64,000 nt of DNA from Microbulbifer elongatus (GCF_020524885.1 NZ_JAIVKJ010000001.1:434001-498000), one strand, 5' to 3'; positions 33,845 through 43,893 are shown, counted from the first letter of the stretch. The notes: generated from the sequence alone by a model not told the origin. A program made the numbers and translations.

Positions 33845-35758
33845 TCAGTTCCTTGATACGAGTGTTTCCGCCGACAGGATTTGCTTTGCGAGTATCCCCG
33901 CGCCGGTCAGGGACGGGTGATCATCGTCGAAATACAGTGTCTGCCCGTCTTTTACCGCGTAGCAATAGGTGCTGTCGCAAAATGTGTCTGCCGGTTTTAT
34001 GAAGCGGGCATTCTCCGGGTAGCGGGCACGGTCGAAGTGGTCGAGGATGAATTTGTTGCGCTTCTGATAGTAATCCAGCGTGGTACCCCGGATCCGATCA
34101 AGCGGCGCATCCTGCCTGTGTGCGTCGTAGATCAGGTCGTGCACCTTGTCGCCGAGCTCGGGGACTGGGTACATCACGAAGACCCGTTCCTTGGTTTTGG
34201 ACAGCGCGCGCACGGTCTCATCGATGGCGCTCGCTATCGCCCGTGTGGTTGACGAAGCCTGTTGGGCGGGTACCTCGGGGTAGCTGTCGATATTGTCACC
34301 CCAGAGCGCCAACGACCAGCGGTGGGCGATGACCACATGGGTAATGTCCGGATTGTCCGCAATGTACGCGACGGCCTCGTCATACCAGCCAGAGCAGCGG
34401 CTGAAATCGGCCCCCTGCCCAAAGGACGGCGGGCAGCTGGAGAAGCTGAAGTGCTTGAGCCCCTCTCCGTTTTTTTTCAATTCCTGCGCCAGGGCGTAGG
34501 CCAGTTCCACGGTGTGGCTGTCCCCCAGTACGGCCCAGGTTACTTTGGGCGCAAAATAGGCACAGGACGCCTCCGGTGCCTGGTACTCGGAAACGTGGCA
34601 GCGGTCGCGATAGGGGCTGGAGTTTGCCATCTGCTGCAGGTCGATAATTTGCTGCGGCAGCATGGCGCCGGCGCCGTTGGTGGCATACACCAGCATACCC
34701 AGGGTACCGGGCGCGAGCACAGACCAGGTGGGTTTCGAGATCAGCGCCCGTCTGAACCTTGAGCGTTCGCTGATCTTGAAGGATTCAATATAGCGGTAGC
34801 TCAGCCAACCAAACAAAAAAGACAGCGGAAGGCCGACCATCCACCAGTTGTCGAGGTCGAAATGATGGCCGAACACAATGATTGGCCAGTGCCACAGGTA
34901 AATGGAATAGGAGTGTTTGCCAATGCGCTGGAATAGCGCGTTGTTGGTTAGCGGGCTATGCTGGCGATGGGCGACGATGACCAGGTAGGCTCCAATAGTT
35001 GGGATGGCCGCGAGGTAGCCGGGCCAGGCGGTTTCGCTGTCGATGGCCAAAATCGAGACAGCGATGAGCGCGAACCCGGTGACTTCCAGCGCGATGCTTT
35101 TCTTCGGCGAAAAACGGACCGGGAAGGCGAAGGCAAGGCCGCCCAGCATCATTTCCCATGCCCTGGTGGGCAGCAAAAAGTAGGCGGCGTTGGTCCACTG
35201 GTAACTTGCGAGGCAGCCGAACAGGAAGGCCACCAGGGTTCCGACTAACAGTAACCATCGCAGCTTGTTGAGTGACAAGAACCGGGAGAGGCTAATCAGG
35301 GCCAGCGGGTAGAGGATGTAAAACTGCCACTCAACGGAGAGGGACCAGGTGTGCAGCAACCACTTTTCGTGTGAAGCGACATCGAAGTAACCCGCTTCCT
35401 GCCAGTAAACCAAGTTCGAGAAAAAGCCCAGACTCGCGAAGACGTGCTTCCCCAGCACCTCGAAGTCGGTGGGGTACAGAAACACCGCTCCGAAAATCAG
35501 AAGCAAGCCACACAGCACCGACAGGGCGGGAATGAGTCGGGCGGCCCGGTCGCGATAAAACTTTGCCAGGCTGAAACTGCCGTTCTCTATGCCCCGGAAA
35601 ATAATGCCGGTCATTAGAAAACCGGAAATCACAAAAAATATATCGACCCCGGCAAAACCGCCCGGGAGCCATGCGGGATCAAAGTGAAACAGGACTACGG
35701 CAAGGACAGCCCAGGCGCGGAGGCCGTTGATATCAAATCGAAAGCTTTTGGGAGCCAT
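33845..35758 (-). CDS. OafA/YrhL-type acyltransferase with C-terminal SGNH domain
   Basis: A 637-residue membrane protein that would O-acylate a surface polysaccharide or other extracytoplasmic glycan. N-terminal Acyltransferase_3 domain (about 1-370): FRFDINGLRAWAVLAVVLFHF holds the catalytic-type histidine, GGFAGVDIFFVISGFLMTG follows, and about ten membrane helices are visible. The C-terminal periplasmic SGNH domain has WAVLGDSHTVELA (block I) and DDDHPSLTGA (Ser/Asp-His block V). ATG at 35758 fits the family start better than the TTG upstream. The gene lies between an intact pepQ and a pepQ 3' fragment, suggesting insertion or local duplication. Confidence 0.9.
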   Translation of the reverse strand: MAPKSFRFDINGLRAWAVLAVVLFHFDPAWLPGGFAGVDIFFVISGFLMTGIIFRGIENGSFSLAKFYRDRAARLIPALSVLCGLLLIFGAVFLYPTDFEVLGKHVFASLGFFSNLVYWQEAGYFDVASHEKWLLHTWSLSVEWQFYILYPLALISLSRFLSLNKLRWLLLVGTLVAFLFGCLASYQWTNAAYFLLPTRAWEMMLGGLAFAFPVRFSPKKSIALEVTGFALIAVSILAIDSETAWPGYLAAIPTIGAYLVIVAHRQHSPLTNNALFQRIGKHSYSIYLWHWPIIVFGHHFDLDNWWMVGLPLSFLFGWLSYRYIESFKISERSRFRRALISKPTWSVLAPGTLGMLVYATNGAGAMLPQQIIDLQQMANSSPYRDRCHVSEYQAPEASCAYFAPKVTWAVLGDSHTVELAYALAQELKKNGEGLKHFSFSSCPPSFGQGADFSRCSGWYDEAVAYIADNPDITHVVIAHRWSLALWGDNIDSYPEVPAQQASSTTRAIASAIDETVRALSKTKERVFVMYPVPELGDKVHDLIYDAHRQDAPLDRIRGTTLDYYQKRNKFILDHFDRARYPENARFIKPADTFCDSTYCYAVKDGQTLYFDDDHPSLTGAGILAKQILSAETLVSRN

Positions 35759-35943
35759 TTGTCTGCAGGACCGGTTGCGATGCCGGGGAGGCAAAAGGCG
35801 ATGATTTTAGCGACAACGGCAAATGTCGTCTAGGAAATAGCCAACACTCTCGGGGGCGCAAAAAGAAAGGCGGCAGCGCACGATGGTTATCGCGCGCTCC
35901 AGGGGGAAAGTGCTCTGACTTGTTGGTCAGGGAAATATGCAGG

Positions 35944-37248
35944 TCAGTAGCAGTCCCGCGTCATGTTCTCCACGCGGTTCGCGTGCACAATCGCGTTGTC
36001 TTCAATACGCACCCCGCCGAACGGACGCAGTTTTTCCACCTTGTCCCAGTTCACTTCATCGGCGAGCTGGGATTCTTTCAGCTCCGCCAGCAGGCTCTCG
36101 ATAAAGTACAGGCCGGGCTCGATGGTAAAGACCTGGTTCTCCTCAATGGTGCGGGTGGTGCGCAGGAAGGGGTATTCACTCGGGGGTGGGGTGGTGCCGC
36201 CCTCCGGTGCGGTCTGGTGCCCGCCGACGTCGTGTACCTGGAGTCCGAGGAAGTGACCCAGGCCATGGGGCATGAAGGTGCCGGTAAGGCCAGATTCCAC
36301 CGCACTTTCCGGCGAGGTTTTAATGACGCCGAATTGTTGCAGTAACTGGCCGACCTTGTGGTGGCAGTCCCGGTGCAGGTCGACGTAGGAGGCGCCCGGC
36401 TTGAGACCGGCGACCAGCTCCTGCTCTTTCTCGTGCATTGCGCTGACCAGGTCTGCAAATTCCCCGTCGCGATAGGCGTAGCTGCGGGTGATGTCAGCAC
36501 AATAACCGTTGCAGTCGGCCCCCGCGTCGATCAGGAAGCTGCGGCGCTCGGCCTCCGGCAGTTGTTCTGTCGACAGGTGGGTGTAATGGAGTATGGCTCC
36601 GTGTTCGTTCAGGCCCACGATATTGCCGTAGGGCATGGTGTTCTCACCCTGACCGGCGGATTTCAGGTAGGCGAGGTTGATCTCAAACTCGCTGGCGCCC
36701 GCACGGAAGGCTTCCTCCGCTGCCTTGTGCGCACGAACCGCGATACGGTTGGCTTCTCGCAGGCACTCGAATTCATAGGGTGTCTTGTAGGCGCGGTCCC
36801 AGTGCAGGCGGTCGATCAGGTGCTGGGGATTGCGCTGGCCGATATCCCAGCCTTCCAGTCTCGCTGTCTCGCCGATGAAGGCTGCGTTTTCACCGCTGAG
36901 GAAGGCCTTGGCTTCGTCCGGCTTTGCCAGCAGTTCGATATCGTACTCGTCGCTCCAGAAGGTCTGGGGGGCGGGCGGGACATAGTGCCAAAAATCCACC
37001 GGGCGATAGAACAGCAATTTCGGCTTCTGGCCACGGCGGTAAATGACCCAGCTATGAGGGTTATCGGTGACCGGTACCAGGGCTTTGAATTGAGGGTTTA
37101 CCCGGAACGGGTAGTAATTGTCGTCTAGGAACTGTACCGAGGGAGCGCCGCTGAATACGTTTAGGGTATCGAAGCCACACTGCTCGAGGATCTCGTCGTA
37201 GCGTTTGCGCAGGGTGGCCAGGTGTTCACTGAAAAGGTGCTTGTCCAT
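35944..37248 (-). CDS. pepQ: Xaa-Pro dipeptidase PepQ
   Basis: A cytoplasmic metallopeptidase of the pita-bread fold (M24B) that splits Xaa-Pro dipeptides; relatives also hydrolyse organophosphates. The 434 residues show the dinuclear metal ligands in order: FLIDAGADCNGYCADITRSY (two Asp), MPHGLGHFLGLQVHD (His), TIEPGLYFI (Glu) and GVRIEDNAIVH (Glu). The N-terminal creatinase-like domain begins LFSEHLATLRKRYDEIL. It is divergent from purU, 121 bp away. Its last 145 bp occur again, diverged, at 33675-33819. Confidence 0.95.
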   Translation of the reverse strand: MDKHLFSEHLATLRKRYDEILEQCGFDTLNVFSGAPSVQFLDDNYYPFRVNPQFKALVPVTDNPHSWVIYRRGQKPKLLFYRPVDFWHYVPPAPQTFWSDEYDIELLAKPDEAKAFLSGENAAFIGETARLEGWDIGQRNPQHLIDRLHWDRAYKTPYEFECLREANRIAVRAHKAAEEAFRAGASEFEINLAYLKSAGQGENTMPYGNIVGLNEHGAILHYTHLSTEQLPEAERRSFLIDAGADCNGYCADITRSYAYRDGEFADLVSAMHEKEQELVAGLKPGASYVDLHRDCHHKVGQLLQQFGVIKTSPESAVESGLTGTFMPHGLGHFLGLQVHDVGGHQTAPEGGTTPPPSEYPFLRTTRTIEENQVFTIEPGLYFIESLLAELKESQLADEVNWDKVEKLRPFGGVRIEDNAIVHANRVENMTRDCY

Positions 37249-37369
37249 AATTCTCCCGATACTATCCCGGTTTTACCCCGAGGCTGTCTGAAAAATGACC
37301 TGCGGGGCAGGTGCACGAATGCACATAGTGTATAGTCAGCCTTCTGAACAATTAGTCTGATTTTGGTCC

Positions 37370-38206
37370 ATGGAAAAGAAGATACTACTGACGGATTGCC
37401 CGGACGCCAAAGGCTTGATCGCGAAGATCACCAACATCTGTTACAAGCACCAGTTGAACATTACCAAGAACGACGAGTTCGTCGATCGCGCCCAGGGCCG
37501 CTTCTTTATGCGCACCGCCCTGGAGGGCAATTTCAACGATGCCACCCTGCTGGAAGACCTGGACATGGCGTTGCCGGAGGGGGCCGAGCGTAAGCTGGTG
37601 GCCAGCGGGCGCAAGCGCCTGGTGCTGATGGTTACCAAAGAGGCACACTGTCTCGGCGATATCCTGATGAAATGCTATTCCGGCGCTATGGACGTTGAGA
37701 TTGCCGCGGTCATCGGCAACCACAAAGATCTGCAGCCGTTAGTCGAAAAGTTCGATATACCCTTTCACTGGCTGCCGGCGGAAGACCTGGAGCGCGCCCA
37801 GCACGAAGAGCAGGTGATGCAGCTGGTGGATGGCTACGCGCCGGATTACCTGATCCTAGCCAAATATATGCGGGTGCTCACTCCGGAATTTGTCGCCCAC
37901 TACAAAAAGCGCATTATTAATATTCACCACTCCTTCCTGCCGGCCTTTATCGGTGCCAAGCCCTATCAGCAGGCGTTCGAGCGCGGGGTAAAAATCATCG
38001 GCGCTACTGCGCACTTTGTGACCGACGATCTGGATGAAGGGCCAATCATTGAACAGGATGTGATCCATGTTGATCACGGCTATTCCGCCGAATCCATGGC
38101 TAGCGCCGGGCGCGATGTGGAAAAGCAGGTATTGAGCCGCGCATTGCAACTTGTGCTGGAAGAGCGGGTCTTTATTCATGGCAACCGCACCGTGGTTTTT
38201 AAATAA
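37370..38206 (+). CDS. purU: formyltetrahydrofolate deformylase
   Basis: PurU hydrolyses 10-formyltetrahydrofolate to formate and tetrahydrofolate, balancing one-carbon pools. The 278 residues have an N-terminal ACT domain (about 1-80, ILLTDCPDAKGLIAKITNICYKH) and the formyltransferase-type catalytic domain with NIHHSFLPAF near 184-193 (active-site Asn/His) and GATAHFVTDDLDEGPIIEQD, which holds the catalytic Asp. The start is ATG at 37370. One-carbon metabolism also links it to gcvP further downstream, although they are not in one operon. Confidence 0.95.
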   Translation: MEKKILLTDCPDAKGLIAKITNICYKHQLNITKNDEFVDRAQGRFFMRTALEGNFNDATLLEDLDMALPEGAERKLVASGRKRLVLMVTKEAHCLGDILMKCYSGAMDVEIAAVIGNHKDLQPLVEKFDIPFHWLPAEDLERAQHEEQVMQLVDGYAPDYLILAKYMRVLTPEFVAHYKKRIINIHHSFLPAFIGAKPYQQAFERGVKIIGATAHFVTDDLDEGPIIEQDVIHVDHGYSAESMASAGRDVEKQVLSRALQLVLEERVFIHGNRTVVFK

Positions 38207-38224
38207 CGCTATTTGGGGGGAGAG

Positions 38225-38629
38225 ATGCTCAACCGTTTGCCTTTGACCTACCTTGCGATTCCCATGGCTCTGTTTTTGACTGGTTGTGCCAGTGAGCCGA
38301 CGGCCCCAAATCCGGGCTTGAAGGAGTCCTTCCATACCGAAATCGCAGCCAATGGTTCCAAGCGTTTCACCTACACACTGGAAATGGCCGCGCCACAGCT
38401 TCGCGGTCCATATACCGAAAGTCCCAACATGCGCAGCGGCATGGTGCGGCAGCAGGATCTGAACAGGGCGCGCCCCGGTCGAGGACAGCGTTTGAATTTT
38501 GATTACGCCCTGGAGCTGAAATTAAAGGAAACCGGCTTCTGTCGCGATGGCTATTTTGTCATTGACCGCGTAGTGTCACAGCTCGGTGGCGAGGTGCGCG
38601 GCGAGTGCCGCGATGCGGCCAAGCTTTAA
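38225..38629 (+). CDS. small hypothetical lipoprotein
   Basis: A 134-residue protein with a lipoprotein signal: basic start, hydrophobic core and lipobox LTGC (MLNRLPLTYLAIPMALFLTGC, cleaved before Cys, shown here in pieces). ATG at 38225 is chosen because GGGGGGAGAG lies just upstream. The mature part has no recognised domain; its end contains two cysteines (GFCRDGYF, GECRDAAKL) that could pair. It follows purU by 18 bp, so it may share its transcript. Confidence 0.7.
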   Translation: MLNRLPLTYLAIPMALFLTGCASEPTAPNPGLKESFHTEIAANGSKRFTYTLEMAAPQLRGPYTESPNMRSGMVRQQDLNRARPGRGQRLNFDYALELKLKETGFCRDGYFVIDRVVSQLGGEVRGECRDAAKL

Positions 38630-38773
38630 CCGCGAATAGCTTTTACCGGTTTTTCTGGTTGAATCTTCCATCGGCCGGCGCGATAAATCCCATCTGGCAT
38701 CGCCATTCGCGCGACTGTTAGGCTTTGGTCATTGTTGGCCGAGTCTACTTGTCCCACCTGCTGAAGGGGATCC

Positions 38774-39664
38774 ATGAAAAACCTATTTTGCCTGGCTGCG
38801 CTGTTATGCAGCCTATCTGCAAGCCTGCCGACCTCGGCGTTTTCCGACACCGACGCCTGTGGTGAGCTTCTCCCACCCACTCGAATTGTCGATGAACGGC
38901 GGGCACTTTCCTTCGCGAAGGGGGAGGGGCGCTATCGAGTTCAGTTCAACTATACGGGTGAGAACTGGACACACGCCGACGTTGCCGCGATCAAGGTGGA
39001 TACGGACAGGCCCATTGCGGTGCTACCCATGCAGTACACCAAGCCCGGCCGCATGATGCCTGGTGCAATGGTCGATGGTCAGTCCATCGGTCAGCAGTGG
39101 AACCTGATCACCCAGGCGGAAATGGCGCAGCGACTGTGCAAACTGGGTTTTGTGGTTTTTACCCCTTCGATTACCGATTTCGGGGAAAACCTCGACGGCT
39201 ACCAGGCGTTCGAGCATTTCATTGCCGGGCTGCACAAGGGCAACCGAAGAGTGCAGACAGTTCTGTTGACCGCAGATGCGCATAATCCCAATGTCCAGAA
39301 CCCTTTGCCCGGTGCACAGATGCTGGTGACCGGCACTAACCCGCGCAATACCGCCTGGGAAAATCTGATCCAGCGCCACATCGCGCCTTTCTACGAACGA
39401 GTTTCTCTGGGCAACCGCGGTGCGCGCGTGCGGGGCGGGCACTCGGATGTGGAGGGCTCCTCCGCGGCCTGGCACCCTCTGATTGAGCGCGCAGCGGAGT
39501 ACGGTCCCACGGTGACCATCATGGAAGTGTCGCGGGCCATCGATATTGTCGCGCGGGCGGGCTCTATCGAGGCTGGTAGGGAGTGGGCGGCACCGCTGTT
39601 CGACGCGCTGGCATTGGCGATGCAAGAGTATGCTTGCCAGGATGATTTAGCTAATTGTGAATAA
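38774..39664 (+). CDS. exported protein of unknown function, possibly a divergent amidase-like fold
   Basis: A 296-residue protein with a Sec signal peptide (KNLFCLAALLCSLSASLPTSAF). Parts of the mature sequence run parallel to N-acetylmuramoyl-L-alanine amidases of the Amidase_3 type: KPGRMMPGAMVDG where those have GHGG.DPGA, LLTADAHNPN where they have ISIHAN, and TVTIMEVSRAID where they have LVEVGF. The first zinc His and the following Glu would be missing. This is a by-eye resemblance only; 'hypothetical exported protein' is the safe label. Single gene, no clear partner. Confidence 0.55.
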   Translation: MKNLFCLAALLCSLSASLPTSAFSDTDACGELLPPTRIVDERRALSFAKGEGRYRVQFNYTGENWTHADVAAIKVDTDRPIAVLPMQYTKPGRMMPGAMVDGQSIGQQWNLITQAEMAQRLCKLGFVVFTPSITDFGENLDGYQAFEHFIAGLHKGNRRVQTVLLTADAHNPNVQNPLPGAQMLVTGTNPRNTAWENLIQRHIAPFYERVSLGNRGARVRGGHSDVEGSSAAWHPLIERAAEYGPTVTIMEVSRAIDIVARAGSIEAGREWAAPLFDALALAMQEYACQDDLANCE

Positions 39665-39755
39665 GCATAGATTCTAGAACTGATCCGTCACCTGATTAGG
39701 CCCGTAACAACCCCCTGATTTTATGTGTTCGCAGACCGATTCAGGGGGAATCCAA

Positions 39756-40490
39756 ATGCTCGATCAGTACAGCCTTCCGCTGGTAGCCCTTTCTTATGTA
39801 ATTTCTGTGCTCGGCTCGTTCGCCGCACTGCAACTGGTAACGGGCATTGCGGAGGCGGTGGTAAAGGCAGACCGCCGGCGCGCCATCGCGTTTGCGGGCC
39901 TTGCCATGGGCGGTGGCGCCATCTGGTCGATGCATTTTGTGGGTATGATGGCGATGAAGTCCCATATGCCCATGTCTTACGATGTATTCGAGACACTTGT
40001 ATCTGTCGTGATTGCGGTGGCGGCCTGCACCGGCGGTCTTGCCATTGTTGGCACCGGCAAATTCACCATCGACAAACTTCTCCCGACTTCCATTCTGATG
40101 GGGGTTGGCGTTGCGGGTATGCACTACATGGGCATGGAAGCGATGCTGATGCCCGCCAGCATCGAGTACAACCTCAATATCCTGATTATTTCCGTGGTGA
40201 TTGCTGTGGTTGCCGCCTTCGCCGCCCTGTGGATGGCGTTCCACCTGCACGGCTTTTGGCAAAAGGTGGGCAGTGCGTTGATCATGGGGGTGGCGGTTTG
40301 TGGTATGCACTACACCGGCATGGCCGCGGCCAGTTACCGGCATACGGGAATTGTGCCGGAGGTGGGTTTTTTCGGAGCCTTGAGTAGTGAGCACCTGAGC
40401 ATTGTGACACTCGCGATCAGTATTGCGATTATCGGTCTGACTTTACGGGTCAATCACTGGTACCGGAATCGCCCGGCGATTCCCCAGTGA
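39756..40490 (+). CDS. MHYT-domain integral membrane sensor
   Basis: A 244-residue seven-helix membrane protein with three MHYT motifs: MHFVGMMAM, MHYMGMEAM and MHYTGMAA, at the outer ends of helices. MHYT domains are proposed to bind copper and sense oxygen, CO or NO, usually fused to GGDEF/EAL, PAS or HTH output domains. Here there is no output domain; the chain ends soon after the last helix. AGGGGGA precedes the ATG at 39756 (the frame is open further upstream). Monocistronic, followed by a terminator. Confidence 0.9.
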   Translation: MLDQYSLPLVALSYVISVLGSFAALQLVTGIAEAVVKADRRRAIAFAGLAMGGGAIWSMHFVGMMAMKSHMPMSYDVFETLVSVVIAVAACTGGLAIVGTGKFTIDKLLPTSILMGVGVAGMHYMGMEAMLMPASIEYNLNILIISVVIAVVAAFAALWMAFHLHGFWQKVGSALIMGVAVCGMHYTGMAAASYRHTGIVPEVGFFGALSSEHLSIVTLAISIAIIGLTLRVNHWYRNRPAIPQ

Positions 40491-40505
40491 AAAAACAGTA
40501 AAACA

Positions 40506-40537
40506 AAAAAGCCGGAGCAGTGCTCCGGCTTTTTTGT
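40506..40537 (+). terminator. rho-independent terminator, bidirectional
   Basis: A-run, GCCGGAGCA / TGCTCCGGC stem and T-run, placed between the MHYT gene and the convergent gcvP; it can end both transcripts. Confidence 0.93.
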
Positions 40538-40555
40538 TTCTCGCAGACTGATCAA

Positions 40556-43447
40556 TCAGTCCATATAGCTCTCAACCGGCGGGCAGGAGCAGATTAGGTT
40601 GCGGTCACCGTAGACGTTGTCGATACGGTTCGACGCCGGCCACACCTTGTGGTGCTTCAGCCACGCCGCCGGGCGACCGGCTACTTCGCGGCTGTAGGCG
40701 TGGGTCCATTCATCGGTCATTACATCGTCCTGGGTGTGCGGCGCGTTGTGCAGCGGGTTGTCCTCTGCAGTGTACTTGCCGCTGGCCACGTCTTCCGCTT
40801 CCTGGCGGATGGTTGCCATGGCCTCCACGAAGCGGTCCAGCTCTTCCTGCGCTTCGGATTCGGTCGGCTCGATCATCAGGGTGCCGGCGACCGGGAAGGA
40901 CATGGTGGGCGCGTGGAAACCGAAGTCCATCAGGCGCTTGGCGATATCTTCCTCGGTGATGCCGCTGGTTTCCTTCAGCGGGCGCAGATCGATCAGGCAC
41001 TCGTGGGCGATAAAACCATTGCTGCCCTTGTACAGCAGCGGGTAGTGCTCGCTCAGTTTCTTGGCCACGTAGTTGGCGTTCAGGATCGCGGTCTCGGTGG
41101 CGAGCTTCATGCCCTGTTTGCCCATCATGCGGATGTACATCCAGCTGATCGGCAGAATGCTGGCGGAACCCCACGGCGCAGCGGAAATAGTTCCGTTGAC
41201 CGGATCGTTGCCCGGTACTTCGGTTACCGGGTGCCCGGCCAGATAGGGCTTGAGGTGTTCGCCAACGGCGATCGGGCCCATACCGGGGCCGCCACCACCG
41301 TGGGGGATACAGAAAGTTTTGTGCAGGTTCAGGTGGGATACGTCACCGCCGAACTTGCCCGGTGCCGCCACGCCAATCAGCGCGTTCATGTTGGCGCCGT
41401 CAATGTATACCTGGCCGCCGGCGTTGTGGATAAGTTCGCAGATCTCGCGAATGCCTTCCTCGAAAACACCGTGGGTGGACGGGTAGGTGACCATCAGCGC
41501 GGCGATGCGGTCGCCGTGCTCTTCGATCTTCGCCTTCAGGTCGGTAACGTCCACGTTGCCCTTGTTGTCACAGGCAACCACGACCACCTTCATGCTCACC
41601 ATCATTGCGGAGGCGGGGTTGGTGCCGTGGGCCGAAGCCGGGATCAGGCAGATGTCGCGCTGGCCTTCGCCTTTGGCTTCCAGGTATTTCTTGATCGCAA
41701 CCAGGCCCGCGTACTCACCCTGGGAGCCGGCGTTCGGCTGCAGGCTCACGGCGTCGTAACCGGTACATTCTGCCAGCATGGCTTCCAGCTGCTTGAACAT
41801 CTCGCGGTAGCCTTGCGCCTGGTCGGCGGGGGCAAACGGGTGCAGCTTGCCGAATTCCGGCCAGGTCACCGGGATCATTTCCGCGGTGGCGTTCAGTTTC
41901 ATGGTGCAGGAACCCAGCGGAATCATGCTGTGGTTCAGGGCAATGTCCTTGGACTCCAGGGTCTTCAGGTAACGCAGCATCTCGGTTTCCGAGTGGTGCG
42001 TGTTGAACACCGGGTGGGTCATGAATTCCGTTGCGCGCTGCAGGCTGGCCGGTACGCCGGCAACGCCCTTGGCGGCGAGCTCGCTGTCGATTTTTTCCAG
42101 GTCCAGGCCGTGGTCACCGCCAACAAAGATATCCAGCAGTTCGGAGACATCTTTCAGGGTGGTGGTTTCGTTCAGGCTCACGCCGAGGGCATCACTGCCC
42201 ACTTTACGCAGGTTGATTTCAGCCTTGATAGCGCAGTCGAACAGCGCAGACTGCTTGTCGCCCACGGATACGGTGAGGGTGTCGAACCAGCTGTCGTGGG
42301 TCAGGCTCAGGCCTTTTTCTTTCAGGCCGGCGGCCAGGATATCGGTCAGACGCTGGATGCGTGCGGCGATGGTCTTCAGGCCGTCGGGACCGTGATAGAT
42401 CGCGTAGAAGGCGCTCATCACGGCCAGCAGTACCTGGGAGGTACAGATATTGGAGTTGGCCTTCTCGCGACGGATATGCTGCTCGCGGGTCTGCATGGCC
42501 ATACGCAGGGCGCGTTTGCCCTTGCTGTCCACGGATACGCCGATGATGCGGCCCGGTGCGGAGCGCTTGTAGGCTTCGCGGAAGGCGAAGAAACCGGCGT
42601 GGGGGCCACCGTATCCCATGGGGATACCAAAGCGCTGGTTACAGCCCACAACCACGTCTGCGCCCATGTCGCCAGGAGCTTTCAGTGCCACCAGGCTCAT
42701 CAGGTCAGCGGCAACGGTCACCAGGGCACCAGCGTCGTGTACCTTGGCAATCAGGTCAGTGAGGTCGCGCACTACACCGGTAGAGCCCGGGTACTGGAAC
42801 AGGGCGCCGAACAATTCTTCCGGCAGCTCGGTTTCCGGGTTGCCCACCTTCACTTCGAAGCCGAAGTGCTCGGCGCGGGTTTGTACGACCGCGATGGTCT
42901 GGGGGTGGCAGTCCGCGTCCACAAAGAAGATATTGGATTTGTTGCGCTTAACCTGGCGTTTGCACATGGCCATGGCTTCCGCGGCGGCGGTGCCTTCGTC
43001 CAGCATGGAGGCGTTGGCCAGCTCCATACCGGTGAGGTCCATGATCATTTGCTGGAAGTTCAACAGGCCCTCAAGGCGGCCCTGGGCGATTTCCGGCTGG
43101 TAAGGGGTGTAGGCGGTGTACCAGCCCGGGTTTTCCAGCACATTGCGCAGGATCACGTTGGGAGTGATGGTGTCGTGGTATCCCATACCAATAAAGGTAC
43201 GGAAGATCTTGTTGCGGCTCGCCAGGGCTTTCAGTTCCGCCAGCGCTTCCTGCTCGTCTACCGCGTCCGCCAGGTTCAGCTCGTCGGATTTGCGAATGGC
43301 GGCGGGGACGGTCTTTTCAATCAGTTCGTCCAGGGTGGCGACACCGAGGGTGTCGAGCATGGCCTGGGTTTGCGCGGCGTCCGGGCCGATGTGGCGGCGG
43401 ATAAAGGCGTCGTGCTGTTCCAACTGCTTGAGGGAAGGCTGGGTCAT
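40556..43447 (-). CDS. gcvP: glycine dehydrogenase (decarboxylating), P-protein
   Basis: P-protein of the glycine cleavage system: decarboxylates glycine with pyridoxal phosphate and passes the aminomethyl group to lipoylated GcvH. A single-chain 963-residue form (P1 and P2 halves fused). The PLP-lysine motif [19 protein letters not shown] is present in the C-terminal half, and [11 protein letters not shown] in the N-terminal half. The usual gcvT and gcvH neighbours are absent here, so they must be elsewhere or precede from another site. No glycine riboswitch was recognised in the upstream 450 bp. Confidence 0.96.
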   Translation of the reverse strand: MTQPSLKQLEQHDAFIRRHIGPDAAQTQAMLDTLGVATLDELIEKTVPAAIRKSDELNLADAVDEQEALAELKALASRNKIFRTFIGMGYHDTITPNVILRNVLENPGWYTAYTPYQPEIAQGRLEGLLNFQQMIMDLTGMELANASMLDEGTAAAEAMAMCKRQVKRNKSNIFFVDADCHPQTIAVVQTRAEHFGFEVKVGNPETELPEELFGALFQYPGSTGVVRDLTDLIAKVHDAGALVTVAADLMSLVALKAPGDMGADVVVGCNQRFGIPMGYGGPHAGFFAFREAYKRSAPGRIIGVSVDSKGKRALRMAMQTREQHIRREKANSNICTSQVLLAVMSAFYAIYHGPDGLKTIAARIQRLTDILAAGLKEKGLSLTHDSWFDTLTVSVGDKQSALFDCAIKAEINLRKVGSDALGVSLNETTTLKDVSELLDIFVGGDHGLDLEKIDSELAAKGVAGVPASLQRATEFMTHPVFNTHHSETEMLRYLKTLESKDIALNHSMIPLGSCTMKLNATAEMIPVTWPEFGKLHPFAPADQAQGYREMFKQLEAMLAECTGYDAVSLQPNAGSQGEYAGLVAIKKYLEAKGEGQRDICLIPASAHGTNPASAMMVSMKVVVVACDNKGNVDVTDLKAKIEEHGDRIAALMVTYPSTHGVFEEGIREICELIHNAGGQVYIDGANMNALIGVAAPGKFGGDVSHLNLHKTFCIPHGGGGPGMGPIAVGEHLKPYLAGHPVTEVPGNDPVNGTISAAPWGSASILPISWMYIRMMGKQGMKLATETAILNANYVAKKLSEHYPLLYKGSNGFIAHECLIDLRPLKETSGITEEDIAKRLMDFGFHAPTMSFPVAGTLMIEPTESEAQEELDRFVEAMATIRQEAEDVASGKYTAEDNPLHNAPHTQDDVMTDEWTHAYSREVAGRPAAWLKHHKVWPASNRIDNVYGDRNLICSCPPVESYMD

Positions 43448-43893
43448 GGTGGTTGGATTCCTATAAACACTGAATGTGTTGCCGGCGGTCTGTTGTGGAA
43501 ACCTGCGGTCGAAACGCGTTGAAACGACACTTTAGAAACAGAGTACCGGTAAAAAATAGCAAAGTAGGCCGTCGAAAGGGGGCTTCTGGCCCCGGCCGGC
43601 GCGCATCTTAGCAACCGTCGTGATTGCGGGCAATTGAAGCGAATACAGGTCAAATCTGTGCTGCATCCGGGGCGGATATGTGACATATATCCTGTTTTAC
43701 CTGGTCTGGCGTTATTTTATTCTGTGTGGCGGCGGACTCGACAAACGAAAATACAGATGTGCGCCATACTGGTCGAATAACGATATGACGAGGGAAGGAT
43801 CCCTGTCGTGATACTGGCCTCAAGGGGTGCCGGGTGGCTCCCGTACATCCCTCAGGCGGCGACGGCAAATCCCAAGGAGATCGGGGCTTAATC
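43448..43893. other. 446-bp divergent intergenic region between gcvP and the diguanylate cyclase
   Basis: No gene seen. An AT-rich patch (43680-43730, with CATATATCC and TTATTTTATT) could carry divergent promoters. A short GC-rich inverted stretch lies near 43590. No glycine-riboswitch core was recognised on the minus strand. Confidence 0.4.

Noticed and set aside
33694-34002. Plus-strand open frames over the pepQ fragment and over the pepQ end at 35963-36256 with similar translations
   Set aside because: The similarity only reflects the pepQ duplication read on the wrong strand.
40649-43522. Very long open frame (about 950 codons) antisense to gcvP
   Set aside because: Mirror frame of a GC-rich gene; no family similarity, and gcvP itself is unmistakable.
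43448-43893. Glycine riboswitch upstream of gcvP
   Set aside because: No GGAGAG-type core or paired aptamers could be recognised on the minus strand by eye.
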